From contig CBDCAA010000011.1 in assembly GCA_965213855.1 (NCBI GenBank), positions 1 through 64,000 on the forward strand: 64,000 nucleotides of DNA. The letters run 5' to 3'. This document shows, piece after piece, positions 51,943 through 62,182 of the stretch. Made by a program: the position numbers and the translations under genes. The stretch is from JBBROS01 sp965213855. Lineage in GTDB: Bacteria > Pseudomonadota > Alphaproteobacteria > Acetobacterales > Acetobacteraceae. Numbering within the stretch: position 1 is the first letter of the stretch; each line of letters begins with the position of its first letter. Under the pieces are notes generated by a model. It saw only the letters and a list, made by a program, of their open reading frames with translations, had not been told where the DNA came from and searched no databases.

Positions 51943-52656
51943 GTGGATCGGGCGGTGGATGCGACGAACCTGGCGGCAGGGGGCGACCTGTCGCTGCTGG
52001 GGCTGTTCCTGCAGGCGGACCTGGTCGTGAAGGTGGTCATGATCCTGCTGCTGCTGGCCAGCGTGTGGGTCTGGGCGATCGTATTCGAGAAGGTCGTCAG
52101 CCTGCGCCGGGCCAACCGCGCGGCCGACGGGTTCGAGGACCGGTTCTGGTCCGGCGGCTCGCTCGACGAGCTGTATGACGCCGAGGGATCACGGCCCACG
52201 CACCCGGTGGCGGCCGTGTTCGGCGCCGCGATGGGCGAGTGGCGGCGCAGCGCCCAAGTGGTCGGCGCGGACATGAGCCGCGGCAGCGTGCGCGAACGGG
52301 TCGACCGGGCGGTGAGCGTCACGGTGGGCCGCGAGATGGAGCGGATGGAGCGGTGGATGGTGTTCCTGGCCTCGGTAGGGTCGGTGGCGCCGTTCGTGGG
52401 GCTGTTCGGGACGGTCTGGGGCATCATGCGCAGCTTCTCGGCCATTGCCGTCAGCAAGAACACGAACCTGAGCGTGGTCGCGCCGGGCATCGCGGAGGCG
52501 CTGTTCGCCACCGCGATCGGGCTGGTCGCGGCGATCCCGGCGGTGCTGGCCTACAACAAGCTCAGCACCGACCTGTCGCGCATGGCCGGGAGGCTGGAGA
52601 GCTTCGGCACCGAGTTCGGCGCCATCCTGTCGCGGCAGAGCGAGGAACGCGCATGA
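51943..52656 (+). CDS. tolQ: Tol-Pal system proton channel TolQ
   Basis: 237 residues with three hydrophobic segments: about 21-43 (LQADLVVKVVMILLLLASVW), about 138-160 (VFLASVGSVAPFVGLFGTVW) and about 172-200 (APGIAEALFATAIGLVAAIP). It is an ExbB/MotA-type proton channel that powers TolA with TolR at the inner membrane. GTG start after AAGGAG that lies in the ybgC stop region. Confidence 0.94.
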   Translation: MDRAVDATNLAAGGDLSLLGLFLQADLVVKVVMILLLLASVWVWAIVFEKVVSLRRANRAADGFEDRFWSGGSLDELYDAEGSRPTHPVAAVFGAAMGEWRRSAQVVGADMSRGSVRERVDRAVSVTVGREMERMERWMVFLASVGSVAPFVGLFGTVWGIMRSFSAIAVSKNTNLSVVAPGIAEALFATAIGLVAAIPAVLAYNKLSTDLSRMAGRLESFGTEFGAILSRQSEERA

Positions 52657-52681
52657 CGACGCGACGCGACGAGCGCGCCTG

Positions 52682-53212
52682 ATGGCGTTCAGGACGGGCG
52701 GGGCGAACGGCCGCGGCGGCCGCTACCGCCCGATGGCCGAGATCAACGTGACGCCGATGGTCGACGTCATGCTCGTGCTGCTGATCATCTTCATGGTCGC
52801 CGCACCGCTGATGACGTCGGGCGTGACCGTCGATCTGCCGAAGGCGAGTGCGGCGCCGCTCAGCCAGGACAGCGAGCCGCTGACGATCGTGATCAACGCG
52901 GAGGGCAAGGTCTACCTGCAGGACACCGAGCTGCAAGTGGGCGAGCTGGCGGCGAAGCTGTCGGCGATCAGCGACAACAAGCTGGACCGCCGCATCTTCG
53001 TGCGCGGCGACAAGGGCGTGCTGTACGGGCGGATCGTGGAGGTGATGGCAACGATCACGCAAAGCGGGTTCTCGAAGGTGGCGCTGGTGGCGGAGCAGAC
53101 GGGAGGGACCATGCCGGCCGCACCCGTTGCGCAGCCCGCGGCACCGCCCGCGCCCGCTCCCGCGCCGCCACCCGGCCCGGCAGCGCCCGCCGCGCGGCGG
53201 CCTGCGCGGTAG
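52682..53212 (+). CDS. tolR: Tol-Pal system protein TolR
   Basis: 176 residues. The single membrane segment VTPMVDVMLVLLIIFMVAAP carries the essential Asp. The periplasmic domain runs from TVDLPKASAAPLSQDSEPLT to about residue 140. It ends in a Pro/Ala-rich tail (about 35 residues), longer than in enteric TolR. It pairs with TolQ. Confidence 0.93.
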   Translation: MAFRTGGANGRGGRYRPMAEINVTPMVDVMLVLLIIFMVAAPLMTSGVTVDLPKASAAPLSQDSEPLTIVINAEGKVYLQDTELQVGELAAKLSAISDNKLDRRIFVRGDKGVLYGRIVEVMATITQSGFSKVALVAEQTGGTMPAAPVAQPAAPPAPAPAPPPGPAAPAARRPAR

Positions 53213-53231
53213 GCGCGCCTTGGGGGCCGGC

Positions 53232-54281
53232 ATGGACCCGTTCCTCCGCCGCGGCGGGCTGATCAGCCTCGGGCTGCACGCGTCCGTGCTGCTGGCGCTG
53301 TTGCTGGCGCTGCCGCCACACGACAAGTCGCCGGAGCCGGCGGAGTCGGAGGTCGCGATGGAGTTCGCCGCCTCGCCCGACCCGGTCCAGCGCTCGAATA
53401 CGCCCGCGCCGACGCCGTCCCCGGCGCCGAACCCTCAGCCGACGACGTCTCCCCCCTCGCAGGAGCCGCCGAAACCGACACCGCCGGTGCCCCCGCCCCC
53501 TCCTCCGCCGCCGCCCCCGCCACCACCGCCGGCGCCCCCGGTGCCCACCCCGCCCGCGCCGCCGCCGCCGGTGCCTCTCGCGCCGCCGCCGCCGCCGCCG
53601 GCCGTTCCGGTCTCCCCGGCGCCAGCCGATCTGCCGGTGCCGCCACCCGTGCCGCCCCCGCCCGTGCGGCCCAGCCCGCCGACGACGCGGCCCGCGCCGG
53701 CGGCGCCGACATCAGCAACCCAGCCCCCGGTCGAGCGTGCCCCCCCGCTGCCCCCCGCGCCGCACACGGCGCCGCCCACGCAAACGCCGAGCCCGGCAAC
53801 CGCGCCGAGCCGGACCAGCCAGCCCAACCACACGACCAACCCGTTGCCCGACAGCCGCGAGGCCGACAACACGTTGACGCGCGCGCTGCAGGCGCTGCGG
53901 CAGACAGCGCCGCCGACCGCCCCCTATAACCCGCCCCGCGGCGGCGCGCCCGGCGGCGGCAACCCGCTCGGCGCCGATAACGGCAAGCTCACCACCGCCT
54001 CCGCCCGCGCGATCGGCGACCGCATCCGCGAGTGCTGGACCGGCGACACCGGCGCGCTCGACTACGACAAGCAGACGGCCCGGCTGCTGATCCTGGTCGG
54101 CCCCGACGGCGTCGTGCACGACGCGCATGTGGTCGAGGGCGGCGGCTCGGGCGTGAGCCGGGCCTTCGCGGAGCGGGCCGTCCGGGCCGCGATGAGCCCG
54201 CAGTGCAATCCGCTCCCGCTGCCGCCGAAGCCTGCACGGGCAAACCAATACGTTCACGATCACGTTCCGACCGTGACGTGA
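53232..54281 (+). CDS. tolA: TolA-like protein with a Pro-rich spacer
   Basis: 349 residues. One N-terminal membrane helix (LISLGLHASVLLALLLALPP, about 10-29) is followed by about 200 residues rich in Pro, including long runs of consecutive prolines, and a C-terminal TonB/TolA-type domain (RIRECWTGDTGALDYDKQTA and VEGGGSGVSRAFAERAVRAA). It would link the inner membrane to Pal and TolB. The Ala/Lys-rich helix of enteric TolA is replaced by this polyproline spacer. ATG at 53232. Confidence 0.85.
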   Translation: MDPFLRRGGLISLGLHASVLLALLLALPPHDKSPEPAESEVAMEFAASPDPVQRSNTPAPTPSPAPNPQPTTSPPSQEPPKPTPPVPPPPPPPPPPPPPPAPPVPTPPAPPPPVPLAPPPPPPAVPVSPAPADLPVPPPVPPPPVRPSPPTTRPAPAAPTSATQPPVERAPPLPPAPHTAPPTQTPSPATAPSRTSQPNHTTNPLPDSREADNTLTRALQALRQTAPPTAPYNPPRGGAPGGGNPLGADNGKLTTASARAIGDRIRECWTGDTGALDYDKQTARLLILVGPDGVVHDAHVVEGGGSGVSRAFAERAVRAAMSPQCNPLPLPPKPARANQYVHDHVPTVT

Positions 54282-54329
54282 TGTTCGTCGCACCGCCGCC
54301 ACAACCTCCTAGGAACAGCGCGGACATGT

Positions 54330-54355
54330 CCTCCCTGGGAGGGGATGGGGCGGGT
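54330..54355. repeat. Palindromic repeat between tolA and tolB (copy 1)
   Basis: CCTCCC-TGG-GAGGGG, with the G-rich tail ATGGGGCGGGT. It pairs in inverted orientation with the copy at 54391. Confidence 0.65.
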
Positions 54356-54390
54356 TTGCCCAGCCCGCGACAAGCCAGCGCTTCCTGCTC

Positions 54391-54430
54391 GGCCCACCCC
54401 GGCCCCTCCCTGATCTCAGGAAGGGAAGGA
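54391..54430. repeat. Palindromic repeat between tolA and tolB (copy 2)
   Basis: GGCCCACCCCGGCCCCTCCC, then TGATCTCA and GGAAGGGAAGG. Left flank CCCACCCCGG is the reverse complement of the copy 1 tail type. The pair fills much of the 240-base gap, which must also carry any tolB promoter. Confidence 0.65.
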
Positions 54431-54521
54431 GAAACCGGATGCAGGACGATCGGCCTTGCCGGTCAACAGCGCGGGGAGCGGAGGGTTAGAGATTTGCCCA
54501 AGTTTCTTGGAGATCCATGAG

Positions 54522-55856
54522 ATGATGTCTGCTGACCTTGGCCGCCGCGGCCTGCTCGCCGCCGGCATCGCCGTTGTGCCACTCGTTGCGCCAACGCTCA
54601 AGGCGTCGGGCAGGGCAATCAACAGCCGGAGATCACGGTCGACAAGCGCGCGCACGGCGCCGATCCCGATCGCCATCCCGAACTTCACCGGAACGCAGCT
54701 CGGCGCCGACATGGCCGGGGTGATCGTGAATAACCTCGGCCGGTCGGGCCTGTTCCGGCCGATCGGCAACGCGGCGCAGATCGGGCAGGACGGGGACACG
54801 CCGAACTTCCAGAACTGGAAGGCCGTCGGCGCGCAGGCGCTGGTGACGGGCAAGGTGGACGGCGGCGGCAGCAGCGTGCGGGTGGAGTTCCGGCTGTGGG
54901 ACGTGCTGCCGGGGCAGCAGATCCAGGGCACGGCCTATACCACCACGCAGGCCAACTGGCGCCGCATCGCGCACATCATCAGCGACGTCATCTATGAGCG
55001 GCTGCTGGGCGAGAAGGGCTATTTCGACACCCGGATCGTCTATATCGCCGGCACCGGCCCGCGCGACCGGCGGGTGAAGCGGCTGGCGATCATGGACCAG
55101 GACAGCGAGAACAACCGCTTCCTGACCGACGGATCCTGGCTGGCGCTGACGCCCCGCTTTCACCCGACGCGGGACGAGGTCGTGTTCATGTCGTTCAACA
55201 ACAACAAGCCGCGGGTGTACACGTTCAACCTGGGCAGCGGGTCGCAGCGCGTGCTGGGCGATTTCGAGGGCATGACCTTCGCGCCGCGCTTCGCGCCGGA
55301 CGGGAACGGCATCGTGATGTCGGTCGCGCGCGGCAGCGGGTCCGACATCGTAACGGTGGGCGTGGGCGGCGGCGGTTCGCGCCGGCTGACCAACTCGGGC
55401 GCCATCGACACCAGCCCGTGCTACAGCCCGGATGGCGGGCAGATCGTGTTCAACAGCGACCGCGGCGGGGACCAGCAGCTCTATGTCATGGACGCGGGCG
55501 GCGGGGGGGTGCGGCGCATCAGCTTCGGGCGGGGGCGGTATGCGACGCCGGTGTGGTCGCCGCGCGGGGACCTGATCGCCTTCACGCGGCTGACGGGCGG
55601 CACGTTCGCCATCGGCGTCATGCGCCCCGACGGCTCGGGCGAGCGGATCCTGTCCGAGAGCTTCTCCGTCGAGGGGCCGACCTTCGCGCCCAACGGCCGG
55701 GTGCTGATGTTCTACCGCGAGAGCCCGGCGCGGGACCGCACCGGCAGCGGCTTCTCCTCGCGCCTCGTGTCGATCGACATCACCGGCTTCAACGAGCGGC
55801 CGGTGACGACGCCGACCGACGCGTCCGACCCGGCCTGGTCGCCGCTGCTGGCGTGA
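54522..55856 (+). CDS. tolB: Tol-Pal system beta-propeller protein TolB
   Basis: 444 residues. The N-domain starts at IPIAIPNFTGTQLGADMAGV and the six-bladed propeller repeats carry TPRFHPTRDEVVFMSF, APRFAPDGNGIVMS, SPCYSPDGGQIVFNSDRGGD and TPVWSPRGDLIAFTR. It binds Pal and TolA in the periplasm. Between the signal peptide (GRRGLLAAGIAVVPLVAP) and ARTAPIPIAIP, bases 54599-54646 read better in another frame (AQGVGQGNQQPEITVDK), so two compensating one-base changes are suspected. Confidence 0.92.
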   Translation: MMSADLGRRGLLAAGIAVVPLVAPTLKASGRAINSRRSRSTSARTAPIPIAIPNFTGTQLGADMAGVIVNNLGRSGLFRPIGNAAQIGQDGDTPNFQNWKAVGAQALVTGKVDGGGSSVRVEFRLWDVLPGQQIQGTAYTTTQANWRRIAHIISDVIYERLLGEKGYFDTRIVYIAGTGPRDRRVKRLAIMDQDSENNRFLTDGSWLALTPRFHPTRDEVVFMSFNNNKPRVYTFNLGSGSQRVLGDFEGMTFAPRFAPDGNGIVMSVARGSGSDIVTVGVGGGGSRRLTNSGAIDTSPCYSPDGGQIVFNSDRGGDQQLYVMDAGGGGVRRISFGRGRYATPVWSPRGDLIAFTRLTGGTFAIGVMRPDGSGERILSESFSVEGPTFAPNGRVLMFYRESPARDRTGSGFSSRLVSIDITGFNERPVTTPTDASDPAWSPLLA

Positions 55857-55886
55857 GACCGGCGTCCTGTTCGGCCCTTATGGGTG

Positions 55887-55915
55887 TTGACCCCCTGGCG
55901 ACCCCGGCGTAGTGG
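55887..55915 (+). promoter_or_regulatory. Candidate promoter of pal
   Basis: TTGACC, a 17-base spacer and TAGTGG in the 111-base tolB-pal gap. The -35 element is good and the -10 is weak. Proposal by pattern only. Confidence 0.25.
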
Positions 55916-55967
55916 CCGCGAACGGTGACATGTTTGCCCGACGGGCGGTAACAGAGAAGGACGCGAA

Positions 55968-56447
55968 ATGAATTGGAAGGTTGTTGGCCTTATGGCTGGT
56001 CTGGCGCTGCTGGGCGCCTGCACGGACACCGCGACGAGCACGGGGGCGGCGACCGGCACCGGGGCCACGGCCACCAATGGCGGCGTCACCCCCGGCAGCC
56101 AGGAGGACCTGGTCGCCAACGTCGGTGACCGCGTGTTCTACGCGCTCGACAGCTCGAGCCTGAGCGGCGACGCGCGCTCCACGCTGGACCGGCAGGTCGC
56201 CTGGCTCGCGCGCTACCCGCAGGTAAGCATCCAGATGGCTGGCAACTGCGACGAGCGTGGCACGGCGGAGTACAACCTGGCACTCGGGCAGCGCCGGGCC
56301 AATGCGGCGCGTGACTACCTTGTGGCCCGGGGCGTTTCGTCGGCACGGATCACGACGATCAGCTATGGCAAGGAGCGTCCGACGGCGCTCGGGTCCGACG
56401 ACCAGGCCTATTCGCAGAACCGGAACGCGGTCACGTCGGTCCGCTGA
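55968..56447 (+). CDS. pal: Peptidoglycan-associated lipoprotein Pal
   Basis: 159 residues. Lipobox LLGAC at about residue 18, a short Thr/Ala/Gly-rich linker, then the OmpA-like domain DRVFYALDSSSLSGDARSTL and NCDERGTAEYNLALGQRRAN, with the Asp and Arg that contact peptidoglycan. It anchors the outer membrane and is the TolB/TolA partner. GAGAAGGACG lies upstream of the ATG. Confidence 0.94.
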   Translation: MNWKVVGLMAGLALLGACTDTATSTGAATGTGATATNGGVTPGSQEDLVANVGDRVFYALDSSSLSGDARSTLDRQVAWLARYPQVSIQMAGNCDERGTAEYNLALGQRRANAARDYLVARGVSSARITTISYGKERPTALGSDDQAYSQNRNAVTSVR

Positions 56448-57325
56448 TGCGGCCAGGGCCGGGGTTCCTGCCGGCGCCGTTGCGGGGCTCGGCGCGTGTT
56501 CTGACGCTCGCCCTGGCGCTCGTGGCGGTGCTTGCGGCGTCGGTCTCCGCGCCGGCGGCGGCGCAGATGGACAGCCGCGAGGGGATCGCATTGCAGAACC
56601 AGATCCTGGAGCTGCGGCGGGACCTTCAGGCGGTGCAGGCGCAGCGGGGCGGCGGGTATGTGCCGCCGCCGGCGCCGCGCGGGGGTGGCGGCGGGGGCGA
56701 CATCGCGCCGCAGCTCCTGGACCGGATACAGACGCTCGAAGACCAGGTGCGGCGAATTCAGGGGCAGCTCGACGAGCAAGCCAATGCAAGCCGCCGGGCG
56801 CTCGACGAGCTCGCCAAGCAGGTGTCGGACCTGAACTTCAAGCTGCAGAACGGCGGCGGCGGCGCCGCTTCCGCGCAGCCCTCCGGCCCGGCGCCCAGCC
56901 TACTGCCGCCGACGCCCGGCACCCCGGCTGGGTCGCCGGCGCGGCGCCCGCCCGAGTTGGCGATGCAGGAGGGGAACGCAGCGCTGGCCCGGCGCGACTA
57001 CCTGGCCGCCGAGGCGGCCGCGCGTGAGGTGCTGGCCGCGCGCGGCACCCGCAGCGGAGACGCGCAGTTCCTGCTGGCGCAGGCACTCGCCGGGAAACGG
57101 GATTGGCAGGGCTCGGCGATCGCGTACGACGACGCCTATAACCGATCCCGCAACGGTGCGCGGGCGCCCGACGCGTTGCTCGGGCTCGCCAACGCGATGC
57201 TGGCGCTCAACGACCGAACCGCGGCATGCGCCAGCGTCGACAAGCTGCGCGCCGAGTTCCCGAGCCCGCGCAGCGACATCCGCGAGGGCGCGGCAGCCAT
57301 CCGCGGGCGCGCCGGCTGCCGCTAG
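56447..57325 (+). CDS. cpoB: CpoB/YbgF-like TPR protein
   Basis: 292 residues. Hydrophobic signal sequence (VLTLALALVAVLAASVSAPA, about 23-42) ending in AAAQ, a coiled-coil part LLDRIQTLEDQVRRIQGQLD, a Pro-rich linker, and TPR-type helices (AMQEGNAALARRDYLAAEAA and others) at the C-terminus. It coordinates septal peptidoglycan synthesis with the Tol system. ATG shares its A with the pal stop. Confidence 0.9.
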   Translation: MRPGPGFLPAPLRGSARVLTLALALVAVLAASVSAPAAAQMDSREGIALQNQILELRRDLQAVQAQRGGGYVPPPAPRGGGGGGDIAPQLLDRIQTLEDQVRRIQGQLDEQANASRRALDELAKQVSDLNFKLQNGGGGAASAQPSGPAPSLLPPTPGTPAGSPARRPPELAMQEGNAALARRDYLAAEAAAREVLAARGTRSGDAQFLLAQALAGKRDWQGSAIAYDDAYNRSRNGARAPDALLGLANAMLALNDRTAACASVDKLRAEFPSPRSDIREGAAAIRGRAGCR

Positions 57326-57329
57326 CGCT

Positions 57330-58556
57330 GTGCCGCTCCATGCGACACCGGTTCTGACGCCCGTCGACGCGGCGGAGTTTGCCGTGCTGATGGCGGGGAC
57401 GGGGCCGTTCGCGCCGGACCGGCAGGTGGTGGTGGCGGTCTCGGGCGGAGCGGACAGCATGGCGCTGGCGTGGCTGCTTCGGGGCTGGGGCGAGCCGCTG
57501 GCGGTGGTGATCGATCACGGGCTGCGGACGGCGTCGGGCGACGAGGCGCGGGCGACGATGGCGCGGCTCGCCGCGATCGGCATCCGGGCGCGGCTGATGC
57601 GGATCAAGGGGTTGCAACCTGGTCCGCGCCTGGCCGAGCGGGCACGGGTGGCCCGGTATGATGCTTTGCTGGCCGCCTGCCGTTCGGCGGGGCGGCCCGA
57701 CCTCCTGGTGGCGCATCACCGGCAGGACCAACAGGAGACGGCGGCGCTGCGGGCGGAGGGCGGCAGCGGCGCGGCCGGCCTGGCCGGCATGGGGGCCGTC
57801 GTCTGGTTGGGCGATGCCCGGGTTGCGCGGCCGCTGCTGGGCGTGGCGCCGGGCCGGTTGCGGGCGACGGTGCGTCGGGCTGGGCTGGGCTGGGTGGAAG
57901 ACCCGACCAATGCCGACCCGGCCACCGGGCGCGGCCGGCTGCGGCTGCTGAGCGCGTGGGATGCCGGTGTGGACACGGACCGGGCGGGGCAGGGCCGCCG
58001 TGTGGCCGACCGGGCGTTGGCCGAGGAGCTGGCCGAGCATGTCGCGGTGTTCCCCACCGGCCACGCAGAGGTGCGGAGCCCGTTGTCCGAGGCGGCGTGG
58101 TCGGCGCTGGTATGGACCGTGTCGGGCCGGGCGCATCCGCCGCCGCGCGAGGGGATCCGCGGATTGCGGCTGCGGGGCGCGGGCACGCTGCATGGCGTCC
58201 GCGCCACGCGTGGGCTGGTCATGCGGGAGTTGGCGGCCATGGCAGCGCCGGTGCCGGCCCAGGCTGGCACGGTCTGGGACGGCCGGTTCCGCATCCGCAG
58301 CGCGCCGGTCTGGGCGCCGGCTGGAACGACGATCGGCGCGCTTGGGACGGACGCGGCGCGCTTGCGGCGGCGCGGCGGTTTCCCATCTGCCGTGATGGCG
58401 TCGTTGCCGGCCCTGCGTTTTGGTACGGATTTGTTAACGGTGCCGCATCTAGCCTATCCTGACGTGGAAACGTGCCGTAGCGTCGATGTCGGGTTCTGCC
58501 CATCCCGCCCGTTGGCGGGAGCGCCGTTCGAGCCTGCAACGGGGCAGGCCGGATAA
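57330..58556 (+). CDS. tilS: tRNA(Ile)-lysidine synthase TilS
   Basis: 408 residues. The PP-loop ATP site is VVVAVSGGADSMALAW (about 31-46), followed by VIDHGLRTASGDEARATM, LVAHHRQDQQETAALR and WVEDPTNADP. It adds lysine to C34 of tRNA-Ile(CAU). GTG start 4 bases after the cpoB stop. The C-terminal domain beyond residue 230 is diverged from enteric TilS. Confidence 0.9.
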   Translation: MPLHATPVLTPVDAAEFAVLMAGTGPFAPDRQVVVAVSGGADSMALAWLLRGWGEPLAVVIDHGLRTASGDEARATMARLAAIGIRARLMRIKGLQPGPRLAERARVARYDALLAACRSAGRPDLLVAHHRQDQQETAALRAEGGSGAAGLAGMGAVVWLGDARVARPLLGVAPGRLRATVRRAGLGWVEDPTNADPATGRGRLRLLSAWDAGVDTDRAGQGRRVADRALAEELAEHVAVFPTGHAEVRSPLSEAAWSALVWTVSGRAHPPPREGIRGLRLRGAGTLHGVRATRGLVMRELAAMAAPVPAQAGTVWDGRFRIRSAPVWAPAGTTIGALGTDAARLRRRGGFPSAVMASLPALRFGTDLLTVPHLAYPDVETCRSVDVGFCPSRPLAGAPFEPATGQAG

Positions 58557-58700
58557 CCGGGGGATGCACATGCAGACGGGGCACCCCATGTCGAATTTAC
58601 ACGCGGGCGGCATTGGGCGCGCGGCGTGGGCGGACAGTGTGGGGCCGGGTCGCTTTCGGCAGGCTGGACCCACGCATTTTGGGACGACTGGGAACGTATG

Positions 58701-60617
<1,917 letters not shown>

Positions 60618-60625
60618 GTCAGAGG

Positions 60626-60651
60626 GGGCCGGTTCCGCAAGGGACCGGCCC
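60626..60651 (+). terminator. Terminator after ftsH
   Basis: GGGCCGGTTCC-GCAA-GGGACCGGCCC: an 11-pair stem with one G-U pair and a GNRA loop, followed by TTTCC. It is 8 bases past the stop. Confidence 0.55.
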
Positions 60652-60667
60652 TTTCCACGACAGGACG

Positions 60668-61528
60668 ATGGCCGCATTGGTGAACGACGTGCTGCGCGAC
60701 GCCGCGGCGAAGCTCGTTGCGGCGGGGGTGGACAACCCGGCGCTTGACGCCCGCCTGCTGCTTGCCCACGCACTTGGCGTCGATCAGGCGGCGCTGCTGC
60801 GCCGCCAGGGGCCGGTGCCGGTCGAGGCGTTTGAAGCGCTTCTGCACCGGCGGCTCGCGCGGGAGCCGGTGGCGTTCATCCTGGGGCGGCAGGGATTCTG
60901 GACATTGGACGTCGCGGTCTCCCCCGAGACGCTCATCCCACGCGGGGATAGCGAGACGGTCGTGGAAGCCGTCCTGGCCGCCCGACCGGAGCGGGCAAGG
61001 GTGTCCCGGGTGCTCGACCTGGGGACTGGCAGCGGGTGCCTGTTGCTTGCTGTCCTGTCTGAATACCCCCAGGCGTGGGGCTTGGGCGTCGACCTCGCCG
61101 CGGGTGCGGCGAGGCTTGCCGCGGCCAATTCGCGCGGGCTGGGATTGGCCGACCGAGCCGTCTTTGCCGTCGCGGACTGGGCCGCGCCGGTCGCAGGCGG
61201 CTTCGACGTCGTGTTGAGCAACCCGCCCTATATCCCGTCAGGCGACATTCAAGGCTTGATGCCGGAGGTGGCATTGTTCGAACCGCGGCGCGCGCTGGAT
61301 GGCGGTGCGGACGGTTTGGACGCGTATCGCGCGTTGCTGGCGATGCTGCCGCGGGTATTGGCGCCGGGCGGGGTCGCGGTGTTCGAGATGGGGAGCGGGC
61401 AGGACGGTGCGCTGACCCGGCTCGCCATCCGGCACGGGTTCGCGGCGACCACGCGGGCGGACCTGGCCGGCGTCGCCCGGGTGCTCGTGCTGGAGAAAAG
61501 GGTTGGCAACGGCGGCGGCGCGCACTAG
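60668..61528 (+). CDS. prmC: Peptide chain release factor N5-glutamine methyltransferase
   Basis: 286 residues. N-domain with PVAFILGRQGFWTLDVAVSP, SAM motif LDLGTGSGCLLLAVLSEYP and the catalytic LSNPPYIPSGDI. It methylates the GGQ Gln of RF1 and RF2. Starts after the ftsH terminator. prfA is not in the window. Confidence 0.9.
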   Translation: MAALVNDVLRDAAAKLVAAGVDNPALDARLLLAHALGVDQAALLRRQGPVPVEAFEALLHRRLAREPVAFILGRQGFWTLDVAVSPETLIPRGDSETVVEAVLAARPERARVSRVLDLGTGSGCLLLAVLSEYPQAWGLGVDLAAGAARLAAANSRGLGLADRAVFAVADWAAPVAGGFDVVLSNPPYIPSGDIQGLMPEVALFEPRRALDGGADGLDAYRALLAMLPRVLAPGGVAVFEMGSGQDGALTRLAIRHGFAATTRADLAGVARVLVLEKRVGNGGGAH

Positions 61529-61693
61529 CTTCGTAGCGCGCTGTGGGGCGTGTGGATGACGGTTACGCCCCTCTCGGCTGGGGCACGTGTCCTTTGGCCT
61601 GGGTGCGCGCCGTCACACAGGCTGATCGAATGGGATGCGCCGGCCGGGGGCAGGGGCGGCCAGACAGCCATAGCAGGAAGTGCGCGAAATAGC

Positions 61694-62182
61694 ATGAACA
61701 TGAAGCGAATGCGCGGCCGCAACCACCGCGGCAGCGGCGGCGGAGGCGGGGGTGGCCCGGTCCGCCAGCAAACCGGCAATACGCCGATGAACCGGAACCA
61801 TGTGTTCGACAGCAGCGGGCCGGATCTTCGCATCCGTGGCACGTCGCAGCAGTTGTTCGAGAAGTATTTGCAGCTTGGCCGCGATGCGACCGGCTCGGGT
61901 GACCGGGTCATGGCGGAAAGCTACTTCCAGCACGCCGAGCATTATTTCCGTATCCTGAACGCGATGAACCAGGCGGCCCAGCAGAACGGCCAGCAGCCGG
62001 TGCAGTCGCAGGGTCCTCAGCACAACGGGCCACAGCATAACGGGCCGCAGCAGGGCCGTCCGTCGTACCGGGGCCAGGATGGCGATGGCGCCGATGGCCA
62101 GGAGGACGAGCAGGACGGGCCAGACGACCAGCCCATGGTTGAGGCACGGCCGATCGCGATCACGGCCGGTCAGCCCGAGTAA
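61694..62182 (+). CDS. DUF4167 domain protein
   Basis: 162 residues. Gly/Arg-rich head (MNMKRMRGRNHRGSGGGGGG), then the conserved RIRGTSQQLFEKYLQLGRDA and ESYFQHAEHYFRILNAM, and a Gln/Asn-rich tail with NGPQHNGPQ repeats. The domain is typical of alphaproteobacteria, possibly RNA-binding by its RGG head; unproven. The stop overlaps the convergent Nudix gene by 23 bases. Confidence 0.85.
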   Translation: MNMKRMRGRNHRGSGGGGGGGPVRQQTGNTPMNRNHVFDSSGPDLRIRGTSQQLFEKYLQLGRDATGSGDRVMAESYFQHAEHYFRILNAMNQAAQQNGQQPVQSQGPQHNGPQHNGPQQGRPSYRGQDGDGADGQEDEQDGPDDQPMVEARPIAITAGQPE

